NCBI GenBank assembly: GCA_027704905.1
Contig: CM051005.1
Location: forward strand, 9,380,714 to 9,444,713
Direction of reading: 5' to 3'
Source: Muraenolepis orangiensis
Taxonomy: Eukaryota; Chordata; Actinopteri; Gadiformes; Muraenolepididae
DNA: 64,000 nt
Each line of letters opens with the position of its first letter. The first letter of the stretch is position 1. A model generated the notes under the pieces. That model saw only the letters and a list, made by a program, of their open reading frames with translations, searched no databases and was not told where the DNA came from. A program made the position numbers and the translations under genes. This document shows, piece after piece, positions 32,497 to 45,605 of the stretch.

Positions 32497-32720
32497 TGAA
32501 ACAGCCTCATGCAGTGAGAATGTCCACAATGGGGTCCTTGAAACAGCCTCATGTATCACTGAGAATGTCCACAATGGAGTCCTTGAAACAGCGTCATGCA
32601 GTGAGAATGTCCACAATGGGGTCCTTGAAACAGCCTCATGCAGTGAGAATATCCACAATGGAGTCCTTGAAACAGCCTCACGTATCACTGAGAATGGCCA
32701 TCATAGAGTCCTTGAAAACT
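32497..32720. repeat. 42-45 bp minisatellite, about 5 units
   Basis: Same unit as at 10690 with one more repeat and an A-to-G style variant (CAGCGTCATG). Confidence 0.85.
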
Positions 32721-32794
32721 GAATTTGTAAATTTAAGTGATTTTTGCAGATTGTTCCAGTCTGGCTGCAGCAGACCAGAAAGTCGACCGACCGA

Positions 32795-32884
32795 GTAAAT
32801 GACTGCATTTATATAGCGCTGTTTCTGACCTGTTGCCACTCAAAGTGCTTTACAATGTGTGCCTATCATTTACCAGGGGGCCGG
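32795..32884. repeat. Dispersed TATATAGCGCT repeat
   Basis: Same block as 4201, slightly shortened at the right. Confidence 0.6.
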
Positions 32885-32964
32885 ATTGGTAGATTAGAAT
32901 GAACCGGTCTCAACTGTTGACAATGTTTACATTTATGTATTAAATATAATATTAGATATTATAT

Positions 32965-33463
32965 ACTTTTGGTAGTTCATTCTTAGTGGCCTAGGCCACA
33001 TGCTGCTGTTCCAGCATTTCCTTTCTTCCAGCAGTGGTTTCTTGGAAACCACGTGTGCTGAATTATCCCAGAGGCAACTCCCATCCCGCTCTGCTCTTAT
33101 AGGGAGATCTTAACTTTCTCTTTTACATTGAGTCATATTAGAGACGCGTACCCATCTGGACTTCCAGCACATCAATATCGTAGCAACTACTGAATGTAAG
33201 TACATACTAGTGAATAATATCTATGGGCATGATCTGTATCTAAAGGAATGAACCACGGTCTCGTTGTTATATACTTAATCCACACCCTTCTAAGTCAGCG
33301 TGTATCGATCAATCCTTATCTTGTCTTGAAAAATGCAAGTCATTTGTTAAGGTTAAGAAGAGATTTCTTTTTAGTTGTTTTTTCAAGGTTGAACAACTCA
33401 TCTCAGAGCTCCCAGAACTTCGCTGCAGTTTCATTCCACTTCAACACAAGGAACCAAACTAAA
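32965..33463 (+). promoter_or_regulatory. IRG1 promoter and non-coding first exon (copy B gene)
   Basis: A GAS core TTCTTGGAA lies at 33039-33047 with CACGTG at 33050-33055. A TATA-like CTTATAG follows near 33105, and a near-ISRE, TTTCTCTTTT, lies at 33115-33124 (one mismatch to TTTCNNTTTC). A strong donor GTGAGT is at 33464, and the coding exon has an acceptor (TTCTCAAG) ending at 33843, which supports a spliced 5' UTR exon ending at 33463. The 34-bp minisatellite present before IRG2 and IRG4 is absent here. The start site is not defined by sequence alone. Confidence 0.55.
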
Positions 33464-33844
33464 GTGAGTAGTGGTTTAAATAAGTCTCACATCTGTCTGA
33501 CTCAATGCAATGCATACAATATCACAGACAGTGATATTTTAGTTATCTCAAAGACTACATAACTGACTTTTAGTATTCTTTTAGTATTTAGTTTTCATAA
33601 TAGTACAAAGCCTGTTTGCCTGCTCTTCTACTCTAGTAAGTTTAGTTCCCTGTGTTCCAAGAGACTGTTTCATATCAGTGCCTTTGTTGTTCTGACTAAA
33701 CCTTCACTTAAGACAGTCGCACGTTCTCACTTGGTGTCTGTGTATGGTTATTATCAGCATATAACACACCTCCCAGATAAAAACAGCAACGCTGATGCTA
33801 AATGGACTATCAATAATTTTCTCTATTCTTTCTTGTTCTCAAGG
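33464..33844 (+). other. Predicted 5' UTR intron of IRG1
   Basis: GTGAGT donor to CAAG acceptor, about 380 bp. The same sequence precedes IRG2 and IRG4, so it was duplicated with the gene. Confidence 0.5.
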
Positions 33845-35288
33845 ATGTCCCTGGGAACCAAAGTGACTGAAGATATTGAAACGGCCCTGAAAAACGATGG
33901 CACACACGCAGCTGCATTAATAGCCAGAAAGTATTTGAAAGATATTGATAGTATTCCACTGAACATTGCTGTCACAGGAGAGAGTGGATCTGGAAAGTCC
34001 ACATTTGTTAATGCCTTTAGGGGAATAGGCCACGAAGATGAGAGTGCGGCCGAAACTGGTGTTACTGAAACTACCATGGAGACTAAGGCTTACTCACATC
34101 CAATATTACCAAATGTTACAGTATGGGATCTGCCGGGAATTGGAACCACCAAATTCCCAGCTAAAAAGTACCTGCAGCACATAGGGTTTGAAAAGTTTGA
34201 TTTTTTCATCATCGTATCATCTGACCGATTCAGAGAGAATGATGTCATGCTGGCTCAGGCGATCAAGAAAATGGACAAGACTTTCTACTTTGTCCGCGCT
34301 AAGATTGACAGCAATCTGGATTCTGCGAAAAAGAGCCAGAAGAACCACGACGAAGAAAAGACACTCCAGAAAATCAAGGAAAATTGCATTCAAGGTTCGC
34401 TGTGTGTGTACTGTAAATATGAAATATTTCAATTGTTTTAAAGGAGCACTGCTCAATGTTTCAGTATAAAACATGTTATATATATTAGATATAATTGAAA
34501 TAGCATGCAAAGATGACTCTAAAATAATATTATAGAAGAGAAAAGCTAATTTGATCCTCAATGCTGAGTCCTAGTACAGTCCAGTATGGTACAGTTGAAA
34601 CATGTTTCCACACTCCTTCCTGACCACATTAAGTTCCTCCTGTCTTCCATTTCCAACAGGACTTAAAGAACAAGATGTGATGGCTCCTCAGGTCTTCCTG
34701 GTCTCCAACTTTCATCTCCATTTGTACGACTTCCCCACCCTCCAGGAGACCATGGAGAGAGACGTTCCTTCACACAAGAGAGATATTCTGATCTTGGCCC
34801 TTCCCAACATCTCTCAAAGCTTCATTAAGAAGAAGAAAGAAGTTCTCCGTTCACAAATTAAGTACTATGCCTTATTATCTGCAGTTGTAGCAGCTGTACC
34901 TTTCCCAGGGCTTTCTTTGGCTGCTGATTTAGGCATTCTGGCAGAGGTTATTCAACGGTATTTGTTTGAGTTTGGTCTTGATGAAAAGTCACTGAAGAAA
35001 CTTTCCAAAGACACAAACAAGCCTTTATTTGAGCTTAAGGCAGCCTTGAAATATGTTTGTTCTGGAAAGAATATAACAAAAGAATTCGTTGGTTTCATGC
35101 TGCGTGAAATGTCACTAGAGGTGGTATGTGCTGCAGCAGAGGAAGGTTTAAGATTTATTCCTTTTGTTGGACTCATAATTGCGGCAGCTATTTCTTCTCA
35201 ATCTATTTACAGGTTTTTGAATCATGTTCTTGACAGCCTAGCTGTTGATGCAGAAAATGTTCTGATAAAAGCATTTGCCATTCAGTGA
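33845..35288 (+). CDS. Immunity-related GTPase IRG1, copy B (complete)
   Basis: Interferon-inducible IRG GTPase of 392 aa, within the usual size of the family. Coding exons are 33845-34394 and 34660-35288; the ATG follows directly after a splice acceptor. P-loop GESGSGKS is at residues 45-52, which places it in the GKS class; G3 DLPG at 95-98; AKID at 152-155 in the G4 place where most family members have (T/S)KxD. The intron splits the codon after Q183 (phase 1). The C-terminal helical domain has two hydrophobic stretches likely to contact membranes. It starts MSLG rather than MG, so there is no obvious N-myristoylation signal. Its upstream promoter carries GAS and near-ISRE motifs, consistent with interferon control. 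Confidence 0.93.
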
Positions 35289-36414
35289 TGTCAGGTAATG
35301 CGGTAGCCTCCAGCAGTGAGGAACAATGAACACTTAAACTGAACAATGAATGTTTAAAAAAGGGTAAAACGTGATTCAGTAGTTAGTGATACAAAGTGTT
35401 TGCTGATGTTTTATTGGTTTATTTTAATTACTGGTGAAACATGACATTGGGTTAAATGATTGGTTAAATGTTGTGTTTTTAATGGGCATGCCATGTCCAG
35501 GCCTGTTATCCACAGCAGGGCTAATGGGGCTGAGAGGTCACTGAACCCAAAGGCCACTTGTAATATTATTAAATATATATTTTTACAGGACATAACCTGA
35601 CCTGACAGTCAACTCTCAGTCAGAGAGTGGTGGAGAGAATTTTTAATTTTTTAATTTACGCTACCAGATTACAGCTTTACCATAACTACAGCTATAGTCT
35701 TTCTCACTCATCTCATCATGATCATAATACGTTGAAATGACTTGTTGTATACATGCTGTATTATTTTCAATTATAATTCCTTCAGCCGAGGTAAGATTAT
35801 TATGTTATAATAACTGTTTTATTATTTGACTATTGATTATTTGAAACAAAACTGAAAATGTAATTAAAATGTTAAGTTTTGACCTTTTTTCTATTATGAT
35901 TATATTGGCCTTCTATATCTTGTAAACTCATCTAAAGCAGTCATTTATATTACCACTGTTACGGCCAGCTCGTATTACTGTTACATAAAAGGCACTTGGA
36001 CAATAAACTTACTTTAGTAACTGAAATTACATTTATTTCACCAATATAATAATAACAAATACATACATATGTCTATATGGGGTCGGATGGATGTGTGTTG
36101 GTGATGAGCATAAATCAGCTTCCCCTCTGCTGCTTGCTCTCTGTTGCCCCCTGCTGGCCACTACAGAGACGGCTGGGGACGCAGGGGCTCGTTTCACCAC
36201 ACACATGTATATGTCATATTTAACCCCCACACATTCACACACATAAATACAAGTATTTTAAACTTGTGAGTCGTGATTAATCAAAGCCTGTTATATAAAT
36301 GTACTCAGTTAAGTTCTTTAATAGTTTGATAGCCCTACTTATAACCGAGTCATTACATGCATTGATTTTAGAGCTCAATAAACTTTCAGTTAGAAATAGT
36401 ACATGGAATGGAAT
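35289..36414 (+). other. IRG1 copy B 3' flank
   Basis: Matches 1418-2542, including the CTCF-like motif on the minus strand at 36146-36160. No gene. Confidence 0.65.
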
Positions 36415-37651
36415 CAGTTGCGGCTGGCCCATAGGGGGCGATGGGCGCCGCCGCCCCCCCCCTAAACCACACGCACAAACAAAATATAAAAAAATAAAAA
36501 AAATAAAAATATATATATATAAATTGTAAATATGTGTGTGTTTAAAATATGGAATGCACCCAGAAATATGTGTAAAATATGATTTTAAAATAATTTGCGC
36601 AACATAATATGCTTTTCCTAGTACACATATGCCTAGTACACTGCAGCCTTAAGGGCGCATTTGTATGCCGATGCTCGTGGGGCGCTTTTCAAATCACCCC
36701 ACGGAGGCGGGTCTCTGTAGCAGTTTAGCCAATTGCTGATTCAAGATATAAACGAGTGACATCAAATGTAGCCAATCAGCGTCCTCAAAACGTCTCCCCG
36801 TGGGGCGCTTTTCAAATCGCCCCACGGAAGACTTGGGAGCATCGAGCATCGTCATTTGTGTGCGTCACATATTATGCTCTGTCTCTGCGGGCGCCATTTA
36901 CTACAACTAGTTCAACAATGGCAAGCGTGAGCACTACCCCAAGACTCAACCCGGTCCCTAACTCGGTGAAATCTATCATTCAAGAGCCGTTTGAGAGAAG
37001 AAGTTTGTCGGACAAACTTAAGGCGAAAGATCTGGGCCCAGATCAACCTGATATTTTTATCAAACAGGCAGCTAGTGACAAAGGGAAGACCTATATACGC
37101 GAGGCTTCTCTCGTAGCTGGTACACCAGAAAGGCCTGGCTAGCTGGATGCACTCATGCTAATGCCTTATTTTGCTTTCCTTGCTTGCTTTTTAAAACAAC
37201 GAGGGGGACAGATGCAACATGGACAACAACTGGAGTGAGGGATATGAAGCACCTGTCTGAGAAAGTGAGGAAGCATGAGAACACCAGGGCACACATGGAC
37301 AACGCTATGAAACTAGCCACGCTAGGCAGAGTGAACATTGCTACGCAGCTGGACGACGGCCACAGGATTGCCGTGAGGAAGCACAATGAGGAGGTGGACA
37401 AAAACCGGCATATTTTATGCTAAATAATAGACTGTGTCAAGTTCTGTGGTGCCTTTGAGCTGGCCTTGCGTGGCCATGATGAAAGTGATGGACAGAAGGG
37501 CGACATTTCAATACAAAAAGTAATTCTATATAATGTAATTTACAATATGTAATTGTAAATAAAAAAATGGTATAGCCCCCCCTGGTGAAAAATGCACTGA
37601 TTGGAATACAAATAATAAACAATATATGAAATGTGAACAAAATATTTTTAG
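36415..37651 (+). mobile_element. Decayed hAT-type transposon, copy B
   Basis: Counterpart of 2543-3780. The transposase remnant is 36918-37496 with the same frameshift and stops as copy A, so the element was already dead before the large duplication. Confidence 0.55.
36918..37496 (+). pseudogene. hAT/ZMYM-like transposase fragment, copy B
   Basis: Same as 3047-3625: ATG start, stop at 37140-37142, homology continuing in another frame to 37423. Confidence 0.6.
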
Positions 37652-38265
37652 TGATAAAAATGAAGGCCGAAGCCTTATCGTGCCTACACTTTACAATATT
37701 TATACTTATTCCTTACCAGGATTATTTTCTTAATTTTTTTTAAATTAATGTTAATTTTTTATTTTTTTTCATTGTATTTTGCACAATTGCATGGCTGTTT
37801 ATGAATGGGTGAATGGGGTTATAATAATAATTATAAAGGGCTTGGGATGAAAGCTCTAATAATATGAACAGTCCATTTTCCACTTGTTTATTTCATGAAT
37901 AAAAACAACATTTTGGGGAAATCACGTCATTTGGGGAGGGGGGGGGGGCTATGGAGTACATACCAAAACAGAGGAGAAATGACATGTACAATGGATCTAA
38001 TATGAACTCAAACTCTTTGAGTGGTGGAGAAGTGCTTCAGATCCGAGGGTAAGACCGGAAAGTCAACCGACCGAGTAAATGACTGCATTTATATAGCGCT
38101 GTTTCTGACCTGTTGCCACTCAAAGCGCTTTACAATGTGTGCCTATCATTTACCAGGGGGCAGACCAAGGACGGATTGATAGAGTAGAATGAACCGGTCT
38201 CAACTGTTGACAATGTTTACATTTATGTGTTAAATCTAATATTAGATATTATATACTTTTGGTAG

Positions 38266-38614
38266 TTCATTCTTAGTGGCCTAGGCCACTTTCTGCTGTA
38301 CCAGCATTTTCTTTCCTCCAGCAGTGGTTTCTTGGAAACCACGTGTGCTGAATTATCCCAGAGGCAACTCCCATCACGCTGCCTGCTCTTATAGCAGGCG
38401 GTAGATCTTTACTTCATTTTTGACATTAAGTGTTGTAGTATCATTTCTACTCGGGTGGAGAAGAATATTTTGCAGAGGTCCGGATGCTAAATTCAATATA
38501 TTATATTGACACAAAGCATTGAATAAATCATCAACTGCAGCAAGATGGAGCCTGCCATGCAAAACTGTTCAGACTGACGACGCGCTTCTTACCAAACATT
38601 ATATAGGAAGTAGA
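38266..38614 (+). promoter_or_regulatory. IRG promoter-like module upstream of IRG2, copy B
   Basis: Same as 4395-4743; the GAS core is at 38329-38337 and CACGTG at 38340-38345. Confidence 0.55.
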
Positions 38615-39565
38615 ACAACAAACATCTACTACTCCTATTGGTCACGGTACAACAAACATCTACTACTCCTATTGGTCACGGTACAACAAACATCTACTAC
38701 TCCTATTGGTCACGGTACAACAAACATCTACTACTCCTATTGGTCACGGTATAACAAACATCTACTACTCCTATTAGTCACGGTACAACAAACATCTACT
38801 ACTCCTATTGGTCACGGTATAACAAACATCTACTACTCCTATTGGTCACGCTACAACAAACATCTACTACTCCTATTGGTCACGGTATAACAAACATCTA
38901 CTACTCCTATTGGTCACGCTACAACACACATCTACTACTCCTATTGGTCACGGTACAACAAACATCTACTACTCCTATTGGTCACGGTATAACAAACATC
39001 TACTACTCCTATTAGTCACGGTACAACAAACATCTACTACTCCTATTGGTCACGGTATAACAAACATCTACTACTCCTATTGGTCACGGTACAACAAACA
39101 TCTACTACTCCTATTGGTCACGGTACAACAAACATCTACTACTCCTATTGGTCACAGTATAACAAACATCTACTACTCCTATTGGTCACAGTACAACAAA
39201 CATATACTACTCCTATTGGTCACGGTACAACAAACATCTACTACTCCTATTGGTCACGGTACAACAAACATCTACTACTCCTATTGGTCACGGTACAACA
39301 AACATCTACTACTCCTATTGGTCACAGTATAACAAACATCTACTACTCCTATTGGTCACAGTACAACAAACATCTTCTACTCCTATTGGTCAGGGTACAA
39401 CAAACATCTACTACTCCTATTAGTCACGGTACAACAAACATCTACTACTCCTATTCGTCACGGTATAACAAACATCTACTACTCCTATTGGTCACGGTAC
39501 AACAAACATCTACTACTCCTATTGGTCACGGTACAACAAACATCTACTACTCCTATTGGTCACGG
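38615..39565. repeat. 34-bp minisatellite, 28 units, copy B
   Basis: Same length and, as far as I compared, the same unit order and variants as 4744-5694. That is unexpected for a fast-evolving array unless the duplication is very recent or artificial. Confidence 0.95.
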
Positions 39566-40019
39566 GGCCTTTGTTACGTCACGAGTTTGTAGACAGAAAC
39601 TCTGGGTGGTCGCGTTCCGTCATCATGGTGTCGCCTGTTGGCCGCTTGTATATGTTAATCTAATACACATGGCTCTTACAATGCATACAGTATCACAGAC
39701 AGTGTTTTTTTTGTTATCTCAAAGACTACATAACTGACTTTTAGTATTCCTTTAGTATTTAGTTTTCATAATAGTACAAAGCCTGTACTATTCCTGCTAT
39801 TCTAACTCTAGTAAGTTTAGTTCCCTGTGTTCCAAGAGACTGTTTAATTTCAGTGCCTTTGTTGTTCTGACTAAACCTTCAGTAAAGACAATCGCACGTT
39901 CTCACTTGGTGTCTGTGTATGGTTATTATCAGCATATAACACACCTCCCAGATAAAAACAGCAACGCTGATGCTAAATTGACTATCAATAATTTTCTCTA
40001 TTCTTTCTTATTTTCAAGG

Positions 40020-41439
40020 ATGGAATCCACAGCGATTGAAGAGATTCAAATGGCCCTGAAAAAAAATGACATTCAAGAAGCAGCGTCAATAACCAGAAAG
40101 TATTTGAGAGATCTTGAAAGTATTCCACTGAACATTGCTGTCACAGGAGAGAGTGGATCTGGAAAGTCCACATTTGTTAATGCCTTTAGGGGAATAGACC
40201 ACGAAGATGAGAGAGCGGCCCCTACTGATGTTGTGGAAACTACCATGGAGCCTGAGGCTTACCCACATCCAACAAATCCAAATGTTACAGTATGGGATCT
40301 GCCAGGAATTGGAACCACCAAATTCCCAGCTGAAAAGTACCTGGAGCACATAGGGTTTAAAAAGTTTTATTTGTTCGTCATCGTATCATCTGACCGATTC
40401 AGAGAGTTAAATTTAAATTAACAAGACTTTCTACTTTGTCCGCGCTAAGATTGACAGCAATCTGTATTCTGCAAAAATGAGCAAGAAGAAGTACGACAAA
40501 GAAAAGACACTCCAGAAAATCAAGGAAAATTGCATTCAAGGTTTGCTTTTTGTCACTGTGTGTACTGTAAATATGAAATATTTCAATTATTTTAAAGGAA
40601 CACTGCTCAATGTTTCAGTGTAAAACATGTTATATATATTAGATATCATTTAAATAGCACACAAAGATGAATCTAAAATAATATTATAGAAGAGAAAAGC
40701 TCATTTGATCCTTAATGCTGAGTCCTAGTACAGTCCAGTACGGTACAGTTGAAACATGTTTCCACACTCCTTCCTGACCACATTTAGTTCCTCCTGTCTT
40801 CCATTTCCAACAGGACTTGAAGAACAAGGTGTGACGGCTCCTCAGGTCTTCCTGGTCTCTAGCTTTGATCTCCATTTGTACAACTTCCCCACCCTCCAGG
40901 AGACCATGGAGAGAGACCTTCCTTCACACAAGAGAGATACTCTGATCTTGGCCCTTCCCAACATCTCTCAAAGCATCATTAAGAAGAAGAAAGAGATTTT
41001 CTGTTCACAAATTAGGTACTACGCCTTATTATCTGCACTTGTTGCAGCAGCTTTACCTATCCCAGGGCTTACTATGTTTTTGATTTAGACATTCTGGCCG
41101 ATGTTATTACACGGTATTTGTTTGAGTTTGGTCTTGATAAAAAGTCACTGGAGAAACTTTCCAGTGACACAAAAAAGCCTTTAGATGAGCTTAAGGCAGT
41201 CTTGAAATGTACGTGTTCTGGAAAGGATTTAACGAAAGAACTTCTTGGTGTAATGGTTCTGGAAAAGCCACAACCTGCGATATGTGTTGTAGCAAAGGAT
41301 TTTCAGATGGATTCCTCTTATTGGAATCCCAATAGCGGCTAAAAGTTCTTATAATTTCATTGAGATGTTTTTGAATCATGTTCTTGACAGCCTAGCTGTT
41401 TACGCAGACAATGTGATCAAAGCATTTGACATTCAGTAA
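40020..41439 (+). pseudogene. Immunity-related GTPase IRG2, copy B (disabled)
   Basis: Exon 1 starts at 40020. Here the A-run has 8 A, so the frame is open from the ATG through GESGSGKST and DLPGIG to the stop at 40419-40421 (133 codons). That stop lies in the AT-rich replacement also present in copy A, so the main lesion is shared. Exon 2 has a T-run one base shorter than copy A near 41080, shifting the frame so that it stops soon after. A truncated product with P-loop and G3 only is conceivable; a full GTPase is not. Confidence 0.88.
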
Positions 41440-41920
41440 TGTCAGGTAATGCGGTAGCCTCCAGCGGTGAGGAACAATGAACGCTTAAACTGAACAATGA
41501 ATGTTTAAAAAAGGGTAAAACGTGATTCAGTAGTTAGTGATACAAAGTGTTTGCTGATGTTTTATTGGTTTGTTTTAATTACTGGTGACATTGAGTTAAA
41601 TGTTGTTTTTAATGGGCATGCCATGTCCAGGCCTGTTATCCAAAGCAGGGATAGTGGGGCTAGGAGAGGTGCCTGAACCCAAAGGCCACTTAATAGAATG
41701 TAATATTATTAAATATATTTTTTTACAGGACATAACCTGACCTGACAGTCACTCTCAGTCAGAGACTGGTGGAGAGACTTCATTCATTATTTTATAAATA
41801 TTTAGCTACCTTGATGGATAACATTGTTTGCAGCTTTACAACAGCTACCTTGATGGATAACATTGTTTGCAGCTTTACAGCAGCTACCCTAATGGATAAC
41901 ATTTTAACATTACAGCAACC

Positions 41921-44296
41921 AATTACTAGGTTAACTTATCTCTGGTACATCTTGCGAGTCTTCTGGAGAAGGGGGAGGATCCCTGATCAATGGAGAGTGG
42001 CTGAAGGGGTATGGATCCCGAAGGAGGAAAACTCCACTCAGCTAGACCAGTTCTGCATCATCTCTCTGCTGTGTGTTGAGGCAAAGGTTTTCTTCAGCGC
42101 TGTTTCCAAACGGCTGTGTACCTACCTGGCAGAGAACACCTACATCGATACATCTGTCCAGAAAGGTGGCATTTCAATGCCAGGATGTCTGGAACATACC
42201 GGTGTGGTGACACAGCTTATTCGGGAGGCCAGAGAGAACAAGGGCAACCTGTCAGTGCTGTGGCTTGACCTGGAGAATGCATTCAGCTCCATTCCACACA
42301 AGCTGGTTCAGTTCACTTTGACAAAACATCATGTCCCAAGCAGGTGTAGAGACCTCATCGCTGATTATTACAGCAATTTCAGGATGAAGGTCTCTTCAGG
42401 AGCAATAACATCCAGTTGGCAGAAGGTGGAGATCGGTATCATCACAGGGTGTACTATCTCTGTGACATTGTTCTCCCTAGCCATGAACATGCTCACTAAG
42501 TCTGCTGAGCCAGAGTGCAGAGGGCCCCGCACGAATTCCGGACAACGGCAACCACCCATCAGGGCATTCATGGATGACCTCACAGTCATGACAGAATCAG
42601 TCCCAGGCTGCCGGTGGATTCTGAAGGGGCTTGAAGAGCTGGTGGAGTGGGCCCGGATGCGTTTCAAACCCGCCAAATCCAGATCAATGGTGCTGAGGAA
42701 AGGGAAGGTGGTGGACAAGTTCCGGTTTAACATCGCAGACACAGCCATCCCATCTATCTCAGAGAAGCCAGTCAAGAGCTTAGGAAAAGTTTTTGACTGC
42801 TCTCTGAGAGACACAACATCTATCCAGTCGACCTGCACTGAGTTGGATGGCTGGCTGAAATCCGTGGACAAGTCAGGCCTACCTGGGAAGTTTAAAGCCT
42901 GGGTCTACCAACATGGCATTCTTCCCAGGATTCTGTGGCCCCTCCTTGTCTATGCGGTCCCTATCTCAACAGTTGAGACCCTAGAGAGGAGGGTCAGCAA
43001 CCACCTCCGGAGATGGCTTGGGTTGCCAAGGAGACTGAGCAGCATTGCACTCTACGGGAACACCAACAAGCTGCAACTGCCTTTCAAATCCTTGGAGGAG
43101 GAATTCAAGGTAACTAGGGATCCAAGTGAGGACTGGCAGGAAATGGAGGGCAGAGGAAGCAGTTCAAGAGGCAGAGGCAAGGCTGCGTCACAAGAGCCTG
43201 GTGGGAGTGGTCACACGAGGTCGAGCTGGGCTAGGATCCTTTCCAACTCCCCAAATGAACACCAGGGGGAAGGAAGGGCGCCGTCTTGTTCAGGAGGAGG
43301 TGAGAGCAGCAGTGGAGGAGACAAGAACCTGCAAGGCAGTGGGAATGAAGCAACAGGGAGCTTGGACGAGATGGGAGAATGCGGTTGAGAGGAAAGTGAC
43401 CTGGGCTGAGCTTTGGAAAGCCGAGCCTCACCGCATCAAATTCCTAATCCAGGCAGTGTATGATGTGCTTCCAAGCCCGTCAAATCTGCACACATGGGGC
43501 ATAGCAGAGACACCAGCATGCCCATTGTGTTCCCAGCGAGGAACCCTGGAACATATCCTCAGTTGCTGTACAAAGGCACTTGGAGATGGACGGTACAGGT
43601 GGAGGCATGACCAAGTCCTGAAGACCATTGCTGAAGCCATCAGCGCAGGACTGTTGTGGTCAAAGCAGTTCCGACACTCCAAGGACACCATCGCCTTTGT
43701 CAGAGCTGGGGACAAGCCAACTTCTGCCAGAAAAACATCTGCAGGCATCCTGACGTCTGCAAGAGACTGGCAGTTGTTGGTGGACCTTGAACATCAGCTG
43801 AAGCCATATTGCAGTCACCACCCTGCGACCAGACATTGTTCTTGTGTCTGAGTCCACCAAGCAAGCTGTGCTGCTAGAGCTGACAGTCCCGTGGGAAGAT
43901 CGCTTGGAAGAAGCCTTTGAAAGGAAGCTCTCCAAGTACGCAGGACTGGTCAGCGACTGTCAGCAGGCTGGTTGGAGAGCAAGGTGTTTCCCGGTGGAAG
44001 TTGGATGCAGAGGATTCGCAGCCCGTTCCTTGGTCAGAGCCTTCAGCAAGAGAAAGAGGAGAGCCATCCGCAGTACCACCGATGCGGCAGAGAGGGCCTC
44101 AAGATGGTTGTGGCTCAAAAGAGGGGAGCCATGGAGTCATGGTAGCTAGCTAGCCATCTGGACACAAGCTGGGGTCTGATCAGCCCCGGCTGGGTCACCT
44201 GGAGGAGGGCGTATGATGTTGCGAGACCCGAAACGTCCTATGATTCCAGGAACATCACTGAAGATGTGTCCAGACTAGGCATCAGTAGATGTATGT
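41921..44296 (+). mobile_element. RLE-type LINE, copy B
   Basis: Counterpart of 8050-10425 at the same place in the IRG2 flank. Confidence 0.8.
41928..44149 (+). pseudogene. RLE-type LINE RT and endonuclease, copy B
   Basis: Same three-frame arrangement as copy A: RT to about 43140, zinc knuckle region in the frame 43126-43851, endonuclease in 43844-44149. The two frameshifts are shared. Confidence 0.8.
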
Positions 44297-44560
44297 ACAC
44301 ATCTCATTTGTTTCTCTTTCATCTCATCAATATCATAATACGGTTAAATTACTTGGATATTAATTGTATATGTTGTGAAATTAAAAAGTTTAATTCTAAT
44401 TCCTTCAGCCATGAAAATATTATTTTCTTATGTGAAATGTTGTATTTTGGATCAGTTGCTTTAAAGCCATAAAAACAGAAAATGAAATGAAATGAAAATT
44501 GTTTTGTTGTTAAAAAAAAAGAATGTGTGGGGTTAAATAAAAATATATTGTATCCATGAA

Positions 44561-44730
44561 ACCTCATGAGAATGTCCACAATGGGGTCCTTGAAACAGCC
44601 TCATGCAGTGAGAATATCCACAATGGAGTCCTTGAAACAGCCTCATGTATCACTGAGAATGTCCACAATGGAGTCCTTGAAACAGCCTCACGTATCACTG
44701 AGAATGGCCATCATAGAGTCCTTGAAAACT
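44561..44730. repeat. 42-45 bp minisatellite, copy B
   Basis: Counterpart of 10690-10862. Confidence 0.85.
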
Positions 44731-45500
44731 GAATTTGGAAATTTAAGTTTTTGTGATTTTTGCAGATTGTTCCAGTCTGGCTGCAGCAGACCGGAATGTC
44801 GACCGACCGAGTAAATTACTGCATTTATATAGCGCTGTTTCTGACCTGTTGCCACTCAAAGCGCTTTACAATGTGTGCCTATCATTTACCAGGGGGCAGA
44901 CCAAGGTCTGATTGATATATTAGAATGAACCAGTGAATATTAAGACCAGTGTGAAAAGATGGCCAGGAGGGCAGCGTTTTGTATAGTGAAAATAATTCAG
45001 CATCTAACCAGAGTGCAGCGCTGTACTAATTGCTGCCCACTGCTCCTAACACTAGGATGGGTCAAATGCAGAGAACTAATTTCCCCGGGGATAAATAAAG
45101 ACTTAAAAAAATAATAATAAAAAAATATAAATACGGCAGGTACAGTAAAAATGTACACATTTAAAGGTATGTTATCAATAAATATGAAAACTGTAGGTAG
45201 AGGTAGGTAGTGTGATTACAGTGCAAGGCAGTCAAGACATTGATGCTGATGTATTATTATAGGATATATTGAGCAGAGGTGGGGGGCAGCAGGGCGTTTC
45301 CGGTTCAACACGACATTCTTCACCCGGTGTTTACAAGAGCTCCCGGATATGTAGGATGACCAAAACCCCAACAAGCAAGTTGCATAAAGGTTGTCTATAG
45401 GCCTATATCACGTTAGATTTGAAAGCCGGAAGTACCCGTTAAAAATCACTGAAGCAGTGTATCCCAAGTTCCGGTTAATGCATTCACCTTGGCATTCACC

Positions 45501-45605
45501 ATGGAGGACAGTTATCGCTGGACAACATCGCTGCATAACCTTCCAAAAGTCGGTCCAGACGATGTGGTTCAACTAGTGAATGAACACTACAGTGAAGAAG
45601 TCTGA
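45501..45605 (+). other. Short open frame, possible first exon, copy B
   Basis: Same 34-codon frame as 11633-11737, identical by eye. Confidence 0.3.

Noticed and set aside
33428..33440. ISRE in the IRG1 5' exon (AGTTTCATTCCA)
   Set aside because: The second half is TTCC instead of TTTC and it lies inside the predicted exon; weaker than the motif at 33115.
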